A DNA stretch of 64,000 nt from NCBI RefSeq assembly GCF_014217855.1, contig NZ_CP059059.1, positions 620,001-684,000 on the forward strand. Direction: 5' to 3'. Shown here piece after piece: positions 35,290 through 45,494 of the stretch (its first letter is position 1; every line of letters starts with the position of its first letter). Origin of the DNA: Synechococcus sp. HK01-R (GTDB lineage: Bacteria > Cyanobacteriota > Cyanobacteriia > PCC-6307 > Cyanobiaceae). A program made the translations under genes and the position numbers. Below the pieces are notes generated by a model. It did no database searches. It had not been told where the DNA came from and worked only from the letters and a program-made list of their open reading frames with translations.

Positions 35290-36981
35290 TCAGGCGGCTC
35301 GTTGCTCCAGCAAGCTGGCCGCATAGGCACGCGCTTCGTTCAGATCACCACCGGCGAGCTCCGCCAATTCCTGCTCTCGGGCCTGAGTGTCCCGCAGGTG
35401 GGACACTCGCGAGCGGGTCACACCAGCATCCACCGCTTTACTGACGCGGAAGTGATGGTCAGCAGCAGCGGCCACCAATGGCTGATGCGTCACGCAGAAC
35501 ACCTGCCGGTGACGCGACAACCGTCGCAAAAGATCCGCCATTGCACCGCTGACGCGGCCACTCACACCGGAATCGATCTCGTCAAACAGCAGCGTGCTGG
35601 ACCCATCGACATCAGCCAGGCAGGTCTTAAGAGCCAGCAGAAAGCGCGACATCTCTCCACCAGAAGCCACCTCGCCAAGCGGCGCTAAGGGCTGGCCGGG
35701 GTTGGCTGAAAAGAGAAAGCGAATCGCATCCGCCCCGGATTCGGAAGGGTCGGCCGGATCGACAGCCACCTGAAAGCGAACATTGGCCAGACCCATGGGG
35801 CGCAGATAAGCCAAGAGGTCCTCCTCCAGCTGATGGGCCACTCCCTTGCGCAGGGCGGTCAGCTGTTGATTGACCTCATCCCGACGCTGACGGGCCGCGG
35901 CTTCCTGTTGCTCCAGGGCGTGGACAACGGCTTCCGCTCCTCCGGGCTCGAAGCTCTCGCGCAATCCATCACGCAGCACGCAGAGCTCCGCAAGATCCTT
36001 GCCATGACGCCGCTCCAGGCGTTTGAGCAAAGCCAAGCGCTCCTGCAGATCACTGAGCCGGGCGGGGTCACTCTCCAGGGCAGCTCCATAGGTCTCCAGA
36101 TCACGGATGAGATCCCGCAACCCCGCCTCCAGATCCAAACAGCGGTCACCCAGACCCTGGAGGGAGGCATCCAGCTGGGCCATCTGTTGCAGTTCATGGC
36201 AACAGACCAGCAGATGATCCACAGCGGAGGGCGCCTGATCGGCACCGTCCTGAAGGCGCCCGATCAAAACGGCAAGCCCCTCCTGGAGGCGCACGCCATG
36301 GACCAGTCGATCCTGTTCAGCAGTGAGAAGGGCGATCTCATTGGGATCATCCAGAGCCGCAGTCTCCAGTTCCTCCAACAGGGCCTGATGATGCTCCCGC
36401 TCCCGCTCGAGCCGTTCACGATCCTCGCGGGCTCTCTCGAGAGTGCGCTGCTGATCGCGCCATTGCTGCCAGGCGCGACGCACCACACCCAAAGGTTCCT
36501 CAAGGGCGATGGAACCCAGTTGGTCGAGCCATTGGCGCTGCAATCCCGGTCGAGCTAGCTGCTGGGTCTGCCCCTGAACCGTGAGATCGATCAACATCGG
36601 CCGAAGGGAGAGCACCTGCTGACGATTCACGGCCACGCCATTGAGGCGAAAGCGGCTGCTAAGGCGATCGTCCTGCCGACGCCAATCGCGACTGATCAGG
36701 AGCTCCTCCTCCTCATCGAGAGGCAGCTCCTGCTCTTCCAACCAGGTGAGCATCGTGGGCTGCAGAGAAAAACGGGCTTCGATGGAGGCCCGCTCCCGGT
36801 CGTGGGGCACCAAACGCTGAGCCGCCGGACCCTGCAGGCCACCGAGCACAGCATCGAGGGCATCCAAAAGGATTGACTTACCTGCTCCCGTCTCTCCTGT
36901 GAGCACGGTGAAGCCCCGCTCAAAATCGAGCTCCAGGCGGTCGATCAGGGCGATGTTCTGGAGGCGCAGCCCGGTCAGCAC
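35290..36981 (-). CDS. recN: DNA repair protein RecN
   Basis: RecN is an SMC-like ATPase acting in double-strand-break repair. The 563-residue protein has Walker A 'LTGETGAGKSILLDALDAV' near residue 30. A central coiled coil (about 160-380, rich in Glu/Arg/Leu) follows, then the C-terminal signature and Walker B 'ASGGEMSRFLLALKTCLADVDGSSTLLFDEIDSGVSG' and 'FCVTHQPLVAAAADHHFRV'. It starts at GTG 36981. It is divergent from the UbiB-like kinase with 75 bp between them, which must hold both promoters. Confidence 0.97.
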   Translation of the reverse strand: MLTGLRLQNIALIDRLELDFERGFTVLTGETGAGKSILLDALDAVLGGLQGPAAQRLVPHDRERASIEARFSLQPTMLTWLEEQELPLDEEEELLISRDWRRQDDRLSSRFRLNGVAVNRQQVLSLRPMLIDLTVQGQTQQLARPGLQRQWLDQLGSIALEEPLGVVRRAWQQWRDQQRTLERAREDRERLEREREHHQALLEELETAALDDPNEIALLTAEQDRLVHGVRLQEGLAVLIGRLQDGADQAPSAVDHLLVCCHELQQMAQLDASLQGLGDRCLDLEAGLRDLIRDLETYGAALESDPARLSDLQERLALLKRLERRHGKDLAELCVLRDGLRESFEPGGAEAVVHALEQQEAAARQRRDEVNQQLTALRKGVAHQLEEDLLAYLRPMGLANVRFQVAVDPADPSESGADAIRFLFSANPGQPLAPLGEVASGGEMSRFLLALKTCLADVDGSSTLLFDEIDSGVSGRVSGAMADLLRRLSRHRQVFCVTHQPLVAAAADHHFRVSKAVDAGVTRSRVSHLRDTQAREQELAELAGGDLNEARAYAASLLEQRAA

Positions 36982-37056
36982 GACAGCTCCCGGTGGTCGC
37001 GTTGACCGTAGCGGCTGCCCAGCTCGTTTAGAAGGGGTGCACTGGCGTCGCCGGCC

Positions 37057-38919
37057 GTGATGAATCAGGAACTCGGAGATTTCATCGAGGCCTCAGGCCT
37101 GATGGAGTACGACCCTGCCGCGATCACCCGGATCTACGCGGGGCATCCCAACCGTCTGCTCAAACGCCTCTGGCAGACCCTGGTGCCGATCGGACTCCTG
37201 CTACTGGGCATCGGTTTCGACTGGCTCTTTCAACTGCTGAAGAGCCCGGAACGGGCCAGGCAACGGGCCGGGGAATGCGCCGAACTGCTCGTGGATCTGG
37301 GACCGGCCTTTATCAAGGCAGGGCAGGCTCTTTCCACCCGACCAGACATCGTTCCTCCGGTGCTTCTCGAGGAACTCGCCCAACTGCAGGACCAGCTCCC
37401 AGGATTCTCCAGCGAGCTGGCGATGGCCTGCATCGAAGAGGACCTGGGAGCACCGGTTGACACCATCTTCGCGACCCTTGAACGGGAGCCGATCTCCGCG
37501 GCCTCGCTCGGTCAGGTGCATCGGGGGGTGCTGAAGGGAGGACAGCGGGTGGCTGTGAAAGTGCAACGGCCAGGACTGCGGGAACAGATCACCCTCGACC
37601 TCTACATCGTCCGCAACATCGCTGCCTGGCTCAACAGCAACATCGGGCTGATCCGCAGCGATCTGGTGGCCCTGATCGATGAACTGGGCCGGAGAGTCTT
37701 CGAGGAGATGGACTACCTCAACGAAGCGCAAAACGCCGAGACCTTCCGCGATCTCCACAGCCACAACCCGCGCATCGCCGTACCGCGCATCTACAGGGAA
37801 GCCACCAGTCGCCGGGTGCTCACCATGGAGTGGATCGATGGGGTGAAGCTCACCAATCTCGAGGCTGTGCGGGCCATGGGAATCGATCCCGATGACATGG
37901 TCGAGGTGGGGGTCAACTGCAGCCTCCAGCAGCTACTGGAACATGGTTTTTTCCATGCCGATCCCCATCCGGGGAATCTGCTCGCTCTTCAAGACGGACG
38001 GCTCTGCTACCTCGATTTCGGAATGATGAGCGAGGTGAGCCGAGAGTCGCGAACGGGGTTGATCCAGGCCGTGGTGCATCTGGTGAACCGCAACTTCAGC
38101 AAGCTCTCCAAGGATTTCGTGACCCTGGGCTTTCTGGCGGAAGACGTGAATCTCGAACCGATCGTTCCAGCCTTCGAGAGCGTGTTCAGCCAGGCCTTGG
38201 AGATGGGAGTCAACCGGATGGACTTCAAGAGCGTCACCGATGACATGTCGGGAGTGATGTATCGCTTCCCCTTCCGGGTGCCGCCCTACTACGCCCTGAT
38301 CATTCGCTCCCTGGTGACCCTGGAGGGAATCGCCCTAAGCGTCGATCCTGAGTTCAAGATCCTCGGTGCCGCCTACCCCTACTTCGCCCGTCGATTGATG
38401 GAGGACCCGGATCCGCAGCTGCGTCAGAGCCTCAAAGAAATGCTGTTTGACGGCGATGCGTTCCGTTGGGCACGCCTGGAGAATCTGATGGCCAGTGCCG
38501 CCAGTCAAGCCCAGCTGGATCTCGACACCCTGCTGGATCAGGTGCTCGATTTCCTGTTCTCCCCTAACGGCGGCATGCTGCGCAACCAACTGGTGGAGGC
38601 GGTGGTCGATCGCATCGACAGTTTTGGATGGCTAGCAATGCGTCGGATTGGCCGCCAGCTTCCCCGGCCCCTGCAACCACCAGCTCTGATGATGCAATCC
38701 GACTGGAACGACAGCGACATGCTGGATCTCGAACCGATCCGGCAACTGCTGAGCGTGCTCCAACAACTACCGGGATTCCGTCCGGAACTTCTGCTCAGTC
38801 GTTTACCCCGCTTGCTTCGAGAACCCGATGCACGCCGGATGGGTTTCAAGGTGGCCAAAGGGTTGGCCGAACGAGGAGTTGTCCGCCTTGTGAAGGTCGC
38901 CGCCGGAGTCCCTGCCTAA
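37057..38919 (+). CDS. ABC1/UbiB (AarF)-family atypical kinase
   Basis: The 620-residue protein has the family motifs: the inhibitory KxGQ ('FIKAGQALSTRPDIVPPVL', near residue 90), the Ala-rich loop 'SAASLGQVHRG', catalytic-lysine 'VAVKVQRPG', 'FFHADPHPGNLLALQDG' and the DFG-type 'CYLDFGMMSE'. A hydrophobic segment lies near residues 48-64. Members support quinone synthesis; in cyanobacteria and chloroplasts this means plastoquinone or tocopherol homeostasis (ABC1K). Several paralogues are normal per genome, so the substrate is not fixed. It starts at ATG 37057. The DUF1400 protein follows after 23 bp. Confidence 0.93.
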   Translation: MMNQELGDFIEASGLMEYDPAAITRIYAGHPNRLLKRLWQTLVPIGLLLLGIGFDWLFQLLKSPERARQRAGECAELLVDLGPAFIKAGQALSTRPDIVPPVLLEELAQLQDQLPGFSSELAMACIEEDLGAPVDTIFATLEREPISAASLGQVHRGVLKGGQRVAVKVQRPGLREQITLDLYIVRNIAAWLNSNIGLIRSDLVALIDELGRRVFEEMDYLNEAQNAETFRDLHSHNPRIAVPRIYREATSRRVLTMEWIDGVKLTNLEAVRAMGIDPDDMVEVGVNCSLQQLLEHGFFHADPHPGNLLALQDGRLCYLDFGMMSEVSRESRTGLIQAVVHLVNRNFSKLSKDFVTLGFLAEDVNLEPIVPAFESVFSQALEMGVNRMDFKSVTDDMSGVMYRFPFRVPPYYALIIRSLVTLEGIALSVDPEFKILGAAYPYFARRLMEDPDPQLRQSLKEMLFDGDAFRWARLENLMASAASQAQLDLDTLLDQVLDFLFSPNGGMLRNQLVEAVVDRIDSFGWLAMRRIGRQLPRPLQPPALMMQSDWNDSDMLDLEPIRQLLSVLQQLPGFRPELLLSRLPRLLREPDARRMGFKVAKGLAERGVVRLVKVAAGVPA

Positions 38920-38942
38920 ATTCCGCTGGCTAGGACCTGCCG

Positions 38943-39536
38943 ATGCTTCGTTCCACCTCCGACCAATCACGGCGACGCGCTGTACTCGCCCTAACGACAG
39001 GTCTGGGCATCGGTCTCAGCAGCCTGTTGGCACCCGCCCACGCCGCCAAGGATGTGGCCTTCGTCAGCGGTGCCTTTCGGCGTTCGATTTCGGTAGCGGA
39101 TCTTGCATACCTGGCTGACACGGGCAAACCCCGCGGTCTGCTGGCCGACATCCTGCGCCTCAGCCGTCAGGACCCTGAGGCTGTCGCCAAGCTCCTGAAC
39201 CAAAAGCTCGATCTGCCCCTCGTGCTCACCAGTCGACTGATGTCGACCCGGATCGGCGATGTGATCATCCAACGGGTGGCAAAAATCATCTATCCACTGA
39301 TGGTGCCTGCCCCGTCCGTGAGCGTGCCGGCCATTCGCGCCGGAGTGATTAACGGACTGCAAAAAGGCAGTGGTGGATTGAATGCGATCAAGTTTCTGGA
39401 GGCCTACCCAGCCGAGATCATGGAGGTGAACATCCCTGCCCTGATGGCCGTGATCGAAAAGGCGGAATCGATCGCAGGACTGGTGAAATTCTTCTCCGAA
39501 TCCCCCCTCGATGGACTCAAGGAAGCCAAGCCCTGA
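38943..39536 (+). CDS. Exported stand-alone DUF1400 protein (no hydrolase domain)
   Basis: The 197-residue protein has an Arg-rich N-terminus (DQSRRRAVLALTTGLGIGLSS) and a hydrophobic stretch ending PAHAA, a Sec- or possibly Tat-type signal peptide. The mature part follows the DUF1400 pattern: 'SISVADLAYLADTGKPRGLLADI', 'LNQKLDLPLVLTSRLMSTRIGDVII' and 'AIRAGVINGLQKGSGGLNAIKFLEAYPAEIMEVNI'. The alpha/beta hydrolase part found in the 516-residue relative is missing, so it is probably not an enzyme by itself. It starts at ATG 38943. Its operon partner is the ABC1-type kinase. Confidence 0.8.
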   Translation: MLRSTSDQSRRRAVLALTTGLGIGLSSLLAPAHAAKDVAFVSGAFRRSISVADLAYLADTGKPRGLLADILRLSRQDPEAVAKLLNQKLDLPLVLTSRLMSTRIGDVIIQRVAKIIYPLMVPAPSVSVPAIRAGVINGLQKGSGGLNAIKFLEAYPAEIMEVNIPALMAVIEKAESIAGLVKFFSESPLDGLKEAKP

Positions 39537-39594
39537 ATCCATCCAACTCAAAAGCCAGGGCCCAGACGCATAGATTCCTTGGGTCCTTTGCGTT

Positions 39595-40707
39595 GTGCCG
39601 GTGTCTCTGCTCCAGAAGCTGCGCAGGCGTCTGATCACCGGTCCTGTGATGCAGGACTGGCCAGGCCTGATCGAGGCCTACAGGAGCTGGCTCCCCGTCA
39701 GTGACGCTACGCCTGTCATCACCCTGAGGGAGGGAGCCACCCCCCTGATTCCCGTGCCTTCAGTCAGCGAGCGGATCGGCCGCGGCGTGAAGGTCTACGT
39801 GAAGTACGACGGTCTGAACCCAACGGGATCCTTCAAAGACCGGGGCATGACCATGGCGATCAGCAAAGCCAAGGAAGCAGGCTGCGAAGCAGTGATCTGC
39901 GCCAGCACCGGCAACACATCCGCTGCAGCTGCCGCCTACGCCCGCCGGGCCGGCATGCGGGCGTTTGTGCTGATTCCCGATGGCTACGTGGCCCAGGGAA
40001 AACTGGCTCAGGCCTTGGTCTACGGCGCCGAGGTTCTAGCAATCCGTGGAAACTTCGATCGCGCCCTCGACATCGTGCGTGAAGTTTCCGACCGCTATCC
40101 GGTCACCCTGGTGAATTCGGTGAATCCCTACAGGCTCCAAGGACAGAAGACAGCTGCCTTCGAAGTGATCGAAGCCCTGGGTGATGCTCCGGACTGGCTG
40201 TGTATTCCCATGGGTAATGCGGGCAATATCACCGCCTACTGGATGGGGTTCCAGGAGTACCACCAAGCTGGTCGCAGCCGCAGGCTGCCCCGAATGATGG
40301 GGTTCCAGGCCAGTGGATCCGCCCCACTCGTCAACGAGACCACGGTGGAAGATCCAGAAACGATTGCCACAGCGATCCGGATCGGTAATCCAGTGAACCG
40401 GGAGAAAGCGATCTCAGCCCGCCAGGCCAGCAATGGCGCCTTCCTCGACGTCACCGATGCCGAAATCGTGGCCGCCTACAAACTGCTGGGAGGGCAAGAA
40501 GGTGTGTTCTGCGAACCCGCCAGCGCCGCATCCGTCGCCGGTCTACTGAAGCGGAAGGATGAGGTGCCGAGCGGAGCCACTGTGGTGTGTGTGCTCACAG
40601 GCAATGGCCTCAAGGATCCCGATTGTGCGATCCAGAACAACGATGCCTCCTTCCACACGGATCTCGATCCAGACCTGGGCACGGTGGCCAAGGTCATGGG
40701 GTTCTGA
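39595..40707 (+). CDS. thrC: Threonine synthase
   Basis: The enzyme converts O-phosphohomoserine to threonine with PLP. The 370-residue protein is of the short class. Its PLP lysine lies in '[19 protein letters not shown]', the phosphate-binding loop is '[15 protein letters not shown]', and '[19 protein letters not shown]' and '[17 protein letters not shown]' follow. It starts at GTG 39595. It ends in a strong intrinsic terminator and is the last gene before the putative origin. Confidence 0.96.
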   Translation: MPVSLLQKLRRRLITGPVMQDWPGLIEAYRSWLPVSDATPVITLREGATPLIPVPSVSERIGRGVKVYVKYDGLNPTGSFKDRGMTMAISKAKEAGCEAVICASTGNTSAAAAAYARRAGMRAFVLIPDGYVAQGKLAQALVYGAEVLAIRGNFDRALDIVREVSDRYPVTLVNSVNPYRLQGQKTAAFEVIEALGDAPDWLCIPMGNAGNITAYWMGFQEYHQAGRSRRLPRMMGFQASGSAPLVNETTVEDPETIATAIRIGNPVNREKAISARQASNGAFLDVTDAEIVAAYKLLGGQEGVFCEPASAASVAGLLKRKDEVPSGATVVCVLTGNGLKDPDCAIQNNDASFHTDLDPDLGTVAKVMGF

Positions 40708-40724
40708 AAACAGAGCGAAGTCTC

Positions 40725-40748
40725 CCCCCTCTTAGAGGGGGTTTTTTT
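40725..40748 (+). terminator. Strong intrinsic terminator after thrC
   Basis: CCCCCTC and GAGGGGG form a 7 bp stem with a TTA loop, followed by seven T. It lies 17 bp after the thrC stop and closes the left replichore's last plus-strand transcript before the origin gap. Confidence 0.93.
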
Positions 40749-40815
40749 ATGAGTCAGCACCGCAACCAGCCAGCAAACTGCCTGCGGAAGACGGCTGCCA
40801 ACCATTTCCAGAACC

Positions 40816-40824
40816 CGTGGAAAA
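40816..40824 (-). promoter_or_regulatory. DnaA-box-like 9-mer
   Basis: TTTTCCACG on the minus strand differs from TTTTCCACA at the last base. It is the partner of the identical plus-strand 9-mer 147 bp further on. Confidence 0.5.
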
Positions 40825-40970
40825 CCCTGGCAAACAAGCCTCGTCGACCAACGGCATCGTCTCCACAGCCTGTGCAATCTGTGCAGAACGGTTATTTCTC
40901 CAGATCAGCCTCCTCTCTCTCCCCAGGGCTGTGAACTGGAGATCGTCCATGAGGCAGGCGCTCTGGGCCT

Positions 40971-40979
40971 TTTTCCACG
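40971..40979 (+). promoter_or_regulatory. DnaA-box-like 9-mer
   Basis: TTTTCCACG on the plus strand, followed about 30 bp later by the AT-rich stretch. A box next to a candidate unwinding element is the arrangement expected of an origin. Confidence 0.5.
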
Positions 40980-41138
40980 CTTTCCCCAGCACCGACTACG
41001 GCTGTTTGGATTGGTTTTAAAAAAGATCTAATCCTTAATCCGGATCAGGAACAAACCAGATCCAATGCCATTGCACTTCTCCCGAGCCTGTGAAACCGTG
41101 GGAGGCCATTCAGAATCAACGGTCCAGACGTTGACGCC

Positions 41139-42275
41139 ATGAAACTGGTCTGTTCCCAGGCTGAACTCAACGCCGCTCTGCAGCTGGTCAGTCGCGCTGT
41201 CGCGTCCCGCCCGACCCATCCGGTGTTGGCCAATGTGCTGCTCACGGCCGATGCCGGAACAGGTCGGCTGAGCCTCACCGGGTTTGATCTCAATCTCGGC
41301 ATTCAGACGTCCCTGGCTGCCTCTGTTGACAGCAGTGGAGCCGTCACCCTGCCCGCCAGGCTCCTGGGGGAGATCGTTTCGCGGCTCTCGAATGAATCTC
41401 CAGTAACCCTGGCGTCGGATGAGGCGGGGGAACAGGTGGAGCTCACCAGCCTCAGCGGCAGCTATCAGATGCGTGGCATGCCCGCTGATGAATTCCCCGA
41501 GCTGCCGCTCGTTGAGAACGGCACAGCCCTGCGATTGGATTCGGCGGCCCTCGTGCGAGCCCTGCGGGCCACCCTCTTCGCCAGCAGCGGTGATGAAGCC
41601 AAGCAGCTGTTGACCGGCGTGCATCTCCGCTTTGAGGGGCGCCATCTTGAGGCTGCCTCCACGGATGGTCACCGACTGGCGGTGCTGGCGGTGCCCGATG
41701 CCCTTCAGGAGGATCAGGACGAGCTCGCGGTGACCTTGCCCGCCCGCTCCCTGCGGGAGGTCGAGCGCTTGGTGGCGGGTTGGAAGGGGGACGACCCTGT
41801 GACCCTTTTTTATGACCGGGGGCAGGTTGTGGTGCTTGCCGCAGATCAAATGGTGACCAGTCGCACCTTGGAGGGCACCTATCCCAACTATCGGCAGCTG
41901 ATTCCCGAAAGCTTCAGCAGGGTGCTCGAACTGGATCGCCGAGGCTTCATCGCCGCTCTTGAACGGGTGGCTGTCCTGGCCGATCAGCACAACAACGTGG
42001 TGCGAATTGCCAGTGACCCCAGCTCCGGTCTCGTGCAGATCAGTGCAGATGTTCAGGATGTCGGCAGTGGTTCTGAGTCCTTGCCCGCCGAGTTGAGTGG
42101 TGAAGCTGTGCAGATCGCCTTCAACGTCCGTTATGTGCTGGATGGTTTGAAAGCCATGGAGGGTGATCGGATCCGTCTTCGTTGCAATGCCCCCACCACG
42201 CCGGCTGTCCTCTCGGCCGCCGATGATGAATCCAGCTTCACCTACCTGGTGATGCCTGTTCAGATCCGCAACTGA
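41139..42275 (+). CDS. dnaN: DNA polymerase III beta subunit (sliding clamp)
   Basis: The 378-residue protein has the three clamp domains in series: 'MKLVCSQAELNAALQLVSRAV' opens domain 1; 'LRATLFASSGDEAKQLLTGVHLRFEG' and 'LEAASTDGHRLAVL' lie in domain 2; 'PNYRQLIPESF' leads into domain 3. It ends 'SFTYLVMPVQIRN', matching the usual conserved C-terminus. It forms a dimeric ring that tethers polymerase III and organises mismatch repair. It starts at ATG 41139. In this organism group it is conventionally gene number one of the genome. Confidence 0.98.
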   Translation: MKLVCSQAELNAALQLVSRAVASRPTHPVLANVLLTADAGTGRLSLTGFDLNLGIQTSLAASVDSSGAVTLPARLLGEIVSRLSNESPVTLASDEAGEQVELTSLSGSYQMRGMPADEFPELPLVENGTALRLDSAALVRALRATLFASSGDEAKQLLTGVHLRFEGRHLEAASTDGHRLAVLAVPDALQEDQDELAVTLPARSLREVERLVAGWKGDDPVTLFYDRGQVVVLAADQMVTSRTLEGTYPNYRQLIPESFSRVLELDRRGFIAALERVAVLADQHNNVVRIASDPSSGLVQISADVQDVGSGSESLPAELSGEAVQIAFNVRYVLDGLKAMEGDRIRLRCNAPTTPAVLSAADDESSFTYLVMPVQIRN

Positions 42276-42279
42276 GTCC

Positions 42280-43077
42280 TTGTCACGTCCCGATCAGATC
42301 CTGCTGAGCGATCTGCTGCGGCATCGGGTCCGTTGCGATCAGGGCCTCGATCACGGCCCCGGAGTGATGGCCTGGATGCATCCACCGGTGCATCGGTTGC
42401 TGGGTTGGGTCAGTCGTCCATCAGCGCTGCGCACCACTCGAGCGGTTTGGCGTCTTGATCAATGGCGCGGGCTCAGTGAGCAGGAGGCCTTTGTCAAAGG
42501 TCCCCCGGCAGAGGCTGACCTCGCCACGCTTGAGCGTCTTCCCACGTTGATGGAGGCTGATCTGCTCGATCGGCACGGAGAACGGCTGGGCAGCATTGCT
42601 GATTTGGCTGTCGTACCGGCCACCGGTCAGATCCTCCACTACCTCGTGTGCAGGAGTGATCCACGGTTGCCCGGCAGCAGTCGCTGGCGTCTGAGTCCCG
42701 ATCGGATCGTGGATCAGCAGCCTGGTCAGGTCACCACGGCGCTCCGGGAACTGGATGAATTGCCCTTGGCCCGAGCCAGCGTTCGTCAGGATTTTCTGCG
42801 GCGCTCCCGCCACTGGCGCGAACAGCTGCAGCAGATGGGTGATCGCGCCGGTGAACGGCTCGAAGGTTGGTTGGAGGAGCCCCCCTGGGAGGGCTCTGGG
42901 GGCGACTTTGATGCGGAAGTGGACGACCACGACCAGGAGCGTTCTCAAGCTCGATGGTCTGATGCATCGTCTTGGGAGGAAGAGGATTGGGGGGAGACCT
43001 GGGCTGACGAACAACCGGTGCGTCCTGACTCCCCCTCATCACGACGGCGGGATGACGATCCCGATCCCTGGATCTGA
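42280..43077 (+). CDS. PRC-barrel-like hypothetical protein next to dnaN
   Basis: The 265-residue protein starts at TTG 42280, 4 bp after the dnaN stop, so the two are surely co-transcribed. A PRC-barrel-like segment is visible at about residues 90-130 ('[32 protein letters not shown]'). The C-terminal third is disordered and very acidic, with Trp and Arg ([13 protein letters not shown], ending DDDPDPWI). Its place between dnaN and purL is conserved in picocyanobacteria as I recall. The function is unknown; the acidic tail would suit a protein-binding role. Confidence 0.8.
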   Translation: MSRPDQILLSDLLRHRVRCDQGLDHGPGVMAWMHPPVHRLLGWVSRPSALRTTRAVWRLDQWRGLSEQEAFVKGPPAEADLATLERLPTLMEADLLDRHGERLGSIADLAVVPATGQILHYLVCRSDPRLPGSSRWRLSPDRIVDQQPGQVTTALRELDELPLARASVRQDFLRRSRHWREQLQQMGDRAGERLEGWLEEPPWEGSGGDFDAEVDDHDQERSQARWSDASSWEEEDWGETWADEQPVRPDSPSSRRRDDDPDPWI

Positions 43078-43118
43078 TCCCGCCGTCGGCAACACTGGGA
43101 GAAGCTGACATCCCGTTT

Positions 43119-45449
43119 GTGGCTTCGTCTCCTGCTTCGGCGCAGTCGTTTGATGTGTCCGCCGCTCTCCGTCAGGAGGGATTGACCGAGGAGGACTACC
43201 GCGAAATCCAGCGCCGTCTTGGACGGGACCCGAATCGGGCGGAGTTGGGCATGTTCGGTGTGATGTGGTCGGAACACTGCTGTTACCGCAATTCCAGGCC
43301 GTTGTTGCGGGGATTCCCCACGGAAGGACCGCGCATTCTTGTGGGGCCTGGTGAAAACGCAGGTGTCGTGGATCTCGGTGACGGACACCGTCTCGCCTTC
43401 AAGATCGAGAGTCACAATCACCCGTCGGCGGTGGAACCGTTCCAGGGAGCGGCGACCGGCGTGGGCGGCATCCTGCGGGACATCTTCACCATGGGGGCCC
43501 GTCCGATTGCCTTGCTCAACGCGCTCCGCTTCGGACCTCTGGACGAGCCGAGCAATCGGGGCCTGCTTGAGGGCGTGGTCGCCGGCATTGCCCATTACGG
43601 CAACTGTGTCGGCGTTCCCACCGTTGGCGGGGAGGTGGCCTTTGATCCCTCCTACAGCGGCAATCCCCTCGTGAATGCCATGGCACTCGGTCTGATGGAG
43701 ACCGATGACATCGTCAAATCCGGGGCCATGGGTGTCGGTAATCCCGTGGTTTACGTGGGCAGCACCACCGGTCGCGATGGCATGGGTGGGGCCAGCTTTG
43801 CCAGTGCGGAACTGAGTGCTGCTTCTTTGGATGACCGACCCGCTGTTCAGGTGGGCGATCCCTTTTTGGAGAAGGGATTGATCGAGGCCTGTTTGGAGGC
43901 TTTCAAAAGTGGAGATGTGGTTGCTGCTCAGGACATGGGCGCGGCTGGTCTGACCTGCAGCTGCTCGGAAATGGCAGCCAAGGGAGATGTGGGTGTGGAG
44001 CTGGATCTTGATCGCGTGCCCGCCAGGGAGGAGGGAATGACCGCCTACGACTATCTGCTGTCGGAATCCCAGGAGCGGATGTTGTTTGTGGTGCGTGCCG
44101 GGCGGGAGGAAGCGTTGATGGAACGCTTCCGCCGCTGGGGCCTGCAGGCGGCTGTGGTCGGTCGTGTTCTTGAGGAGCCCGTGGTTCGGGTGCTCCAGCA
44201 CGGTGCCGTGGCGGCGGAGATTCCGGCTCGCGCGCTGGCGGAGGACACCCCGATCAATACGCATACCTTGATCGCGGACCCCCCTCTGGACATACAGCAG
44301 CACTGGCGCTGGACCGAGGCCGATCTGCCCGCCGCGGACCCAGGCCACGACTGGGGAGAGGATCTGCTCCGTTTGTTGGATGACCCAACCATCGCCAGCA
44401 AACGTTGGGTCTATCGCCAGTACGACCAGCAGGTGTTGGCCAACACCGTCATTCCTGCCGGTGGCGCCGATGCCGCTGTTGTGCGCCTTCGACCGCAGCA
44501 GGGGGATGGCTCTCTATCGGCTGTGGAGCGGGGCGTGGCCGCCACGGTGGACTGCCCCAACCGTTGGGTCGCCCTGGACCCGGAGCGTGGAGCCATGGCA
44601 GCCGTTGCGGAAGCAGCCCGCAATCTCAGCTGTGTTGGTGCCGAACCACTCGCCGTCACCGACAACCTCAACTTCCCTTCACCGGAAACCGACCGTGGTT
44701 ACTGGCAACTCGCCATGGCCTGCCGCGGTCTCTCGGAAGCCTGTAGGCAGCTCAACACTCCCGTCACCGGTGGCAACGTGTCTCTCTACAACGAGACGCG
44801 AAGCGACGATGGCACGCTCCGACCGATTCATCCGACCCCGGTGGTGGGCATGGTCGGTCTGGTGGAGACCATCGCTTCGGTGATCGGTCTGGGTTGGCGC
44901 CGTTCCGGGGATCCCCTGTTTCTCCTGGGTGTCGCCCCTGATGAAGCCAATGACGATCGATTAGGCCTGGCTGGCAGCGCTTATCAGGGGGTGATTCATG
45001 GCCTGCTCAGCGGCCGGCCGCCGCGGCCTGATCTTGCCCTTGAGGCTCGTGTGCAGGCCCTCGTGCGTGCCGGGGCCGCTTCCGGTCTGCTCGCTTCAGC
45101 CCATGACTGCAGCGATGGTGGTTTGGCTGTGGCTCTGGCTGAGAGTTGTTTAGCGGTTGGTCTCGGTGCACAGATTGATCTGTCCGCTGGCGCTGCGCGG
45201 CCGGAACGTCTCCTCTTTGCCGAAGGTGGTGCGCGGATCGTGATCTCCGTGAAGGCTGAATGTCTGTCGGCCTGGACGGCTTTGTTGGCGGGTCCTGAAG
45301 GTCGGGAGGTGCCGGTCACGGCCCTGGGAACCGTGACGGATCAGCAGCGACTGACCCTCAGCATCGGTGATCAGCGCATGATCGATACCCCTGTTGAGGC
45401 CTTGGTTCAGGCCCATGAGCAGGCCTTGCCCCGCCGGATGGAGGCGTGA
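43119..45449 (+). CDS. purL: Phosphoribosylformylglycinamidine synthase subunit II
   Basis: This is the FGAR amidotransferase ATPase subunit in purine synthesis. The 776-residue protein is the small PurL type that works with separate PurQ and PurS. It has '[21 protein letters not shown]', the catalytic '[36 protein letters not shown]', '[19 protein letters not shown]' and '[10 protein letters not shown]'. It starts at GTG 43119. purF follows 45 bp later in the same direction, making a two-gene purine unit near the origin. Confidence 0.97.
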   Translation: MASSPASAQSFDVSAALRQEGLTEEDYREIQRRLGRDPNRAELGMFGVMWSEHCCYRNSRPLLRGFPTEGPRILVGPGENAGVVDLGDGHRLAFKIESHNHPSAVEPFQGAATGVGGILRDIFTMGARPIALLNALRFGPLDEPSNRGLLEGVVAGIAHYGNCVGVPTVGGEVAFDPSYSGNPLVNAMALGLMETDDIVKSGAMGVGNPVVYVGSTTGRDGMGGASFASAELSAASLDDRPAVQVGDPFLEKGLIEACLEAFKSGDVVAAQDMGAAGLTCSCSEMAAKGDVGVELDLDRVPAREEGMTAYDYLLSESQERMLFVVRAGREEALMERFRRWGLQAAVVGRVLEEPVVRVLQHGAVAAEIPARALAEDTPINTHTLIADPPLDIQQHWRWTEADLPAADPGHDWGEDLLRLLDDPTIASKRWVYRQYDQQVLANTVIPAGGADAAVVRLRPQQGDGSLSAVERGVAATVDCPNRWVALDPERGAMAAVAEAARNLSCVGAEPLAVTDNLNFPSPETDRGYWQLAMACRGLSEACRQLNTPVTGGNVSLYNETRSDDGTLRPIHPTPVVGMVGLVETIASVIGLGWRRSGDPLFLLGVAPDEANDDRLGLAGSAYQGVIHGLLSGRPPRPDLALEARVQALVRAGAASGLLASAHDCSDGGLAVALAESCLAVGLGAQIDLSAGAARPERLLFAEGGARIVISVKAECLSAWTALLAGPEGREVPVTALGTVTDQQRLTLSIGDQRMIDTPVEALVQAHEQALPRRMEA

Positions 45450-45494
45450 GGGCGTGAGGCACAATCAGAAGGAACTCTGAAGACGAGGCGCCCT

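Larger units (their letters stand above)
40708..41138. other. Probable chromosomal replication origin (oriC) upstream of dnaN
   Basis: This 431 bp gene-free gap lies between thrC and dnaN. It holds the thrC terminator and two copies of the DnaA-box-like TTTTCCACG (one mismatch from TTTTCCACA) in opposite orientation at 40816-40824 (minus) and 40971-40979 (plus). Weaker CTCCACA/CTGTGAA relatives lie between and after them. An AT-rich stretch (41011-41040 has only 7 G/C in 30) could be the unwinding element. Plus-strand base skew differs on the two sides. In cyanobacteria the origin is known or predicted beside dnaN. Small ORFs in the gap have no ribosome site and are not convincing. Confidence 0.7.

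Noticed and set aside
42945-44348. 467-codon open frame antisense to purL
   Set aside because: It is rich in His/Gly/Arg with no motif and covers the well-defined PurL catalytic block on the other strand.
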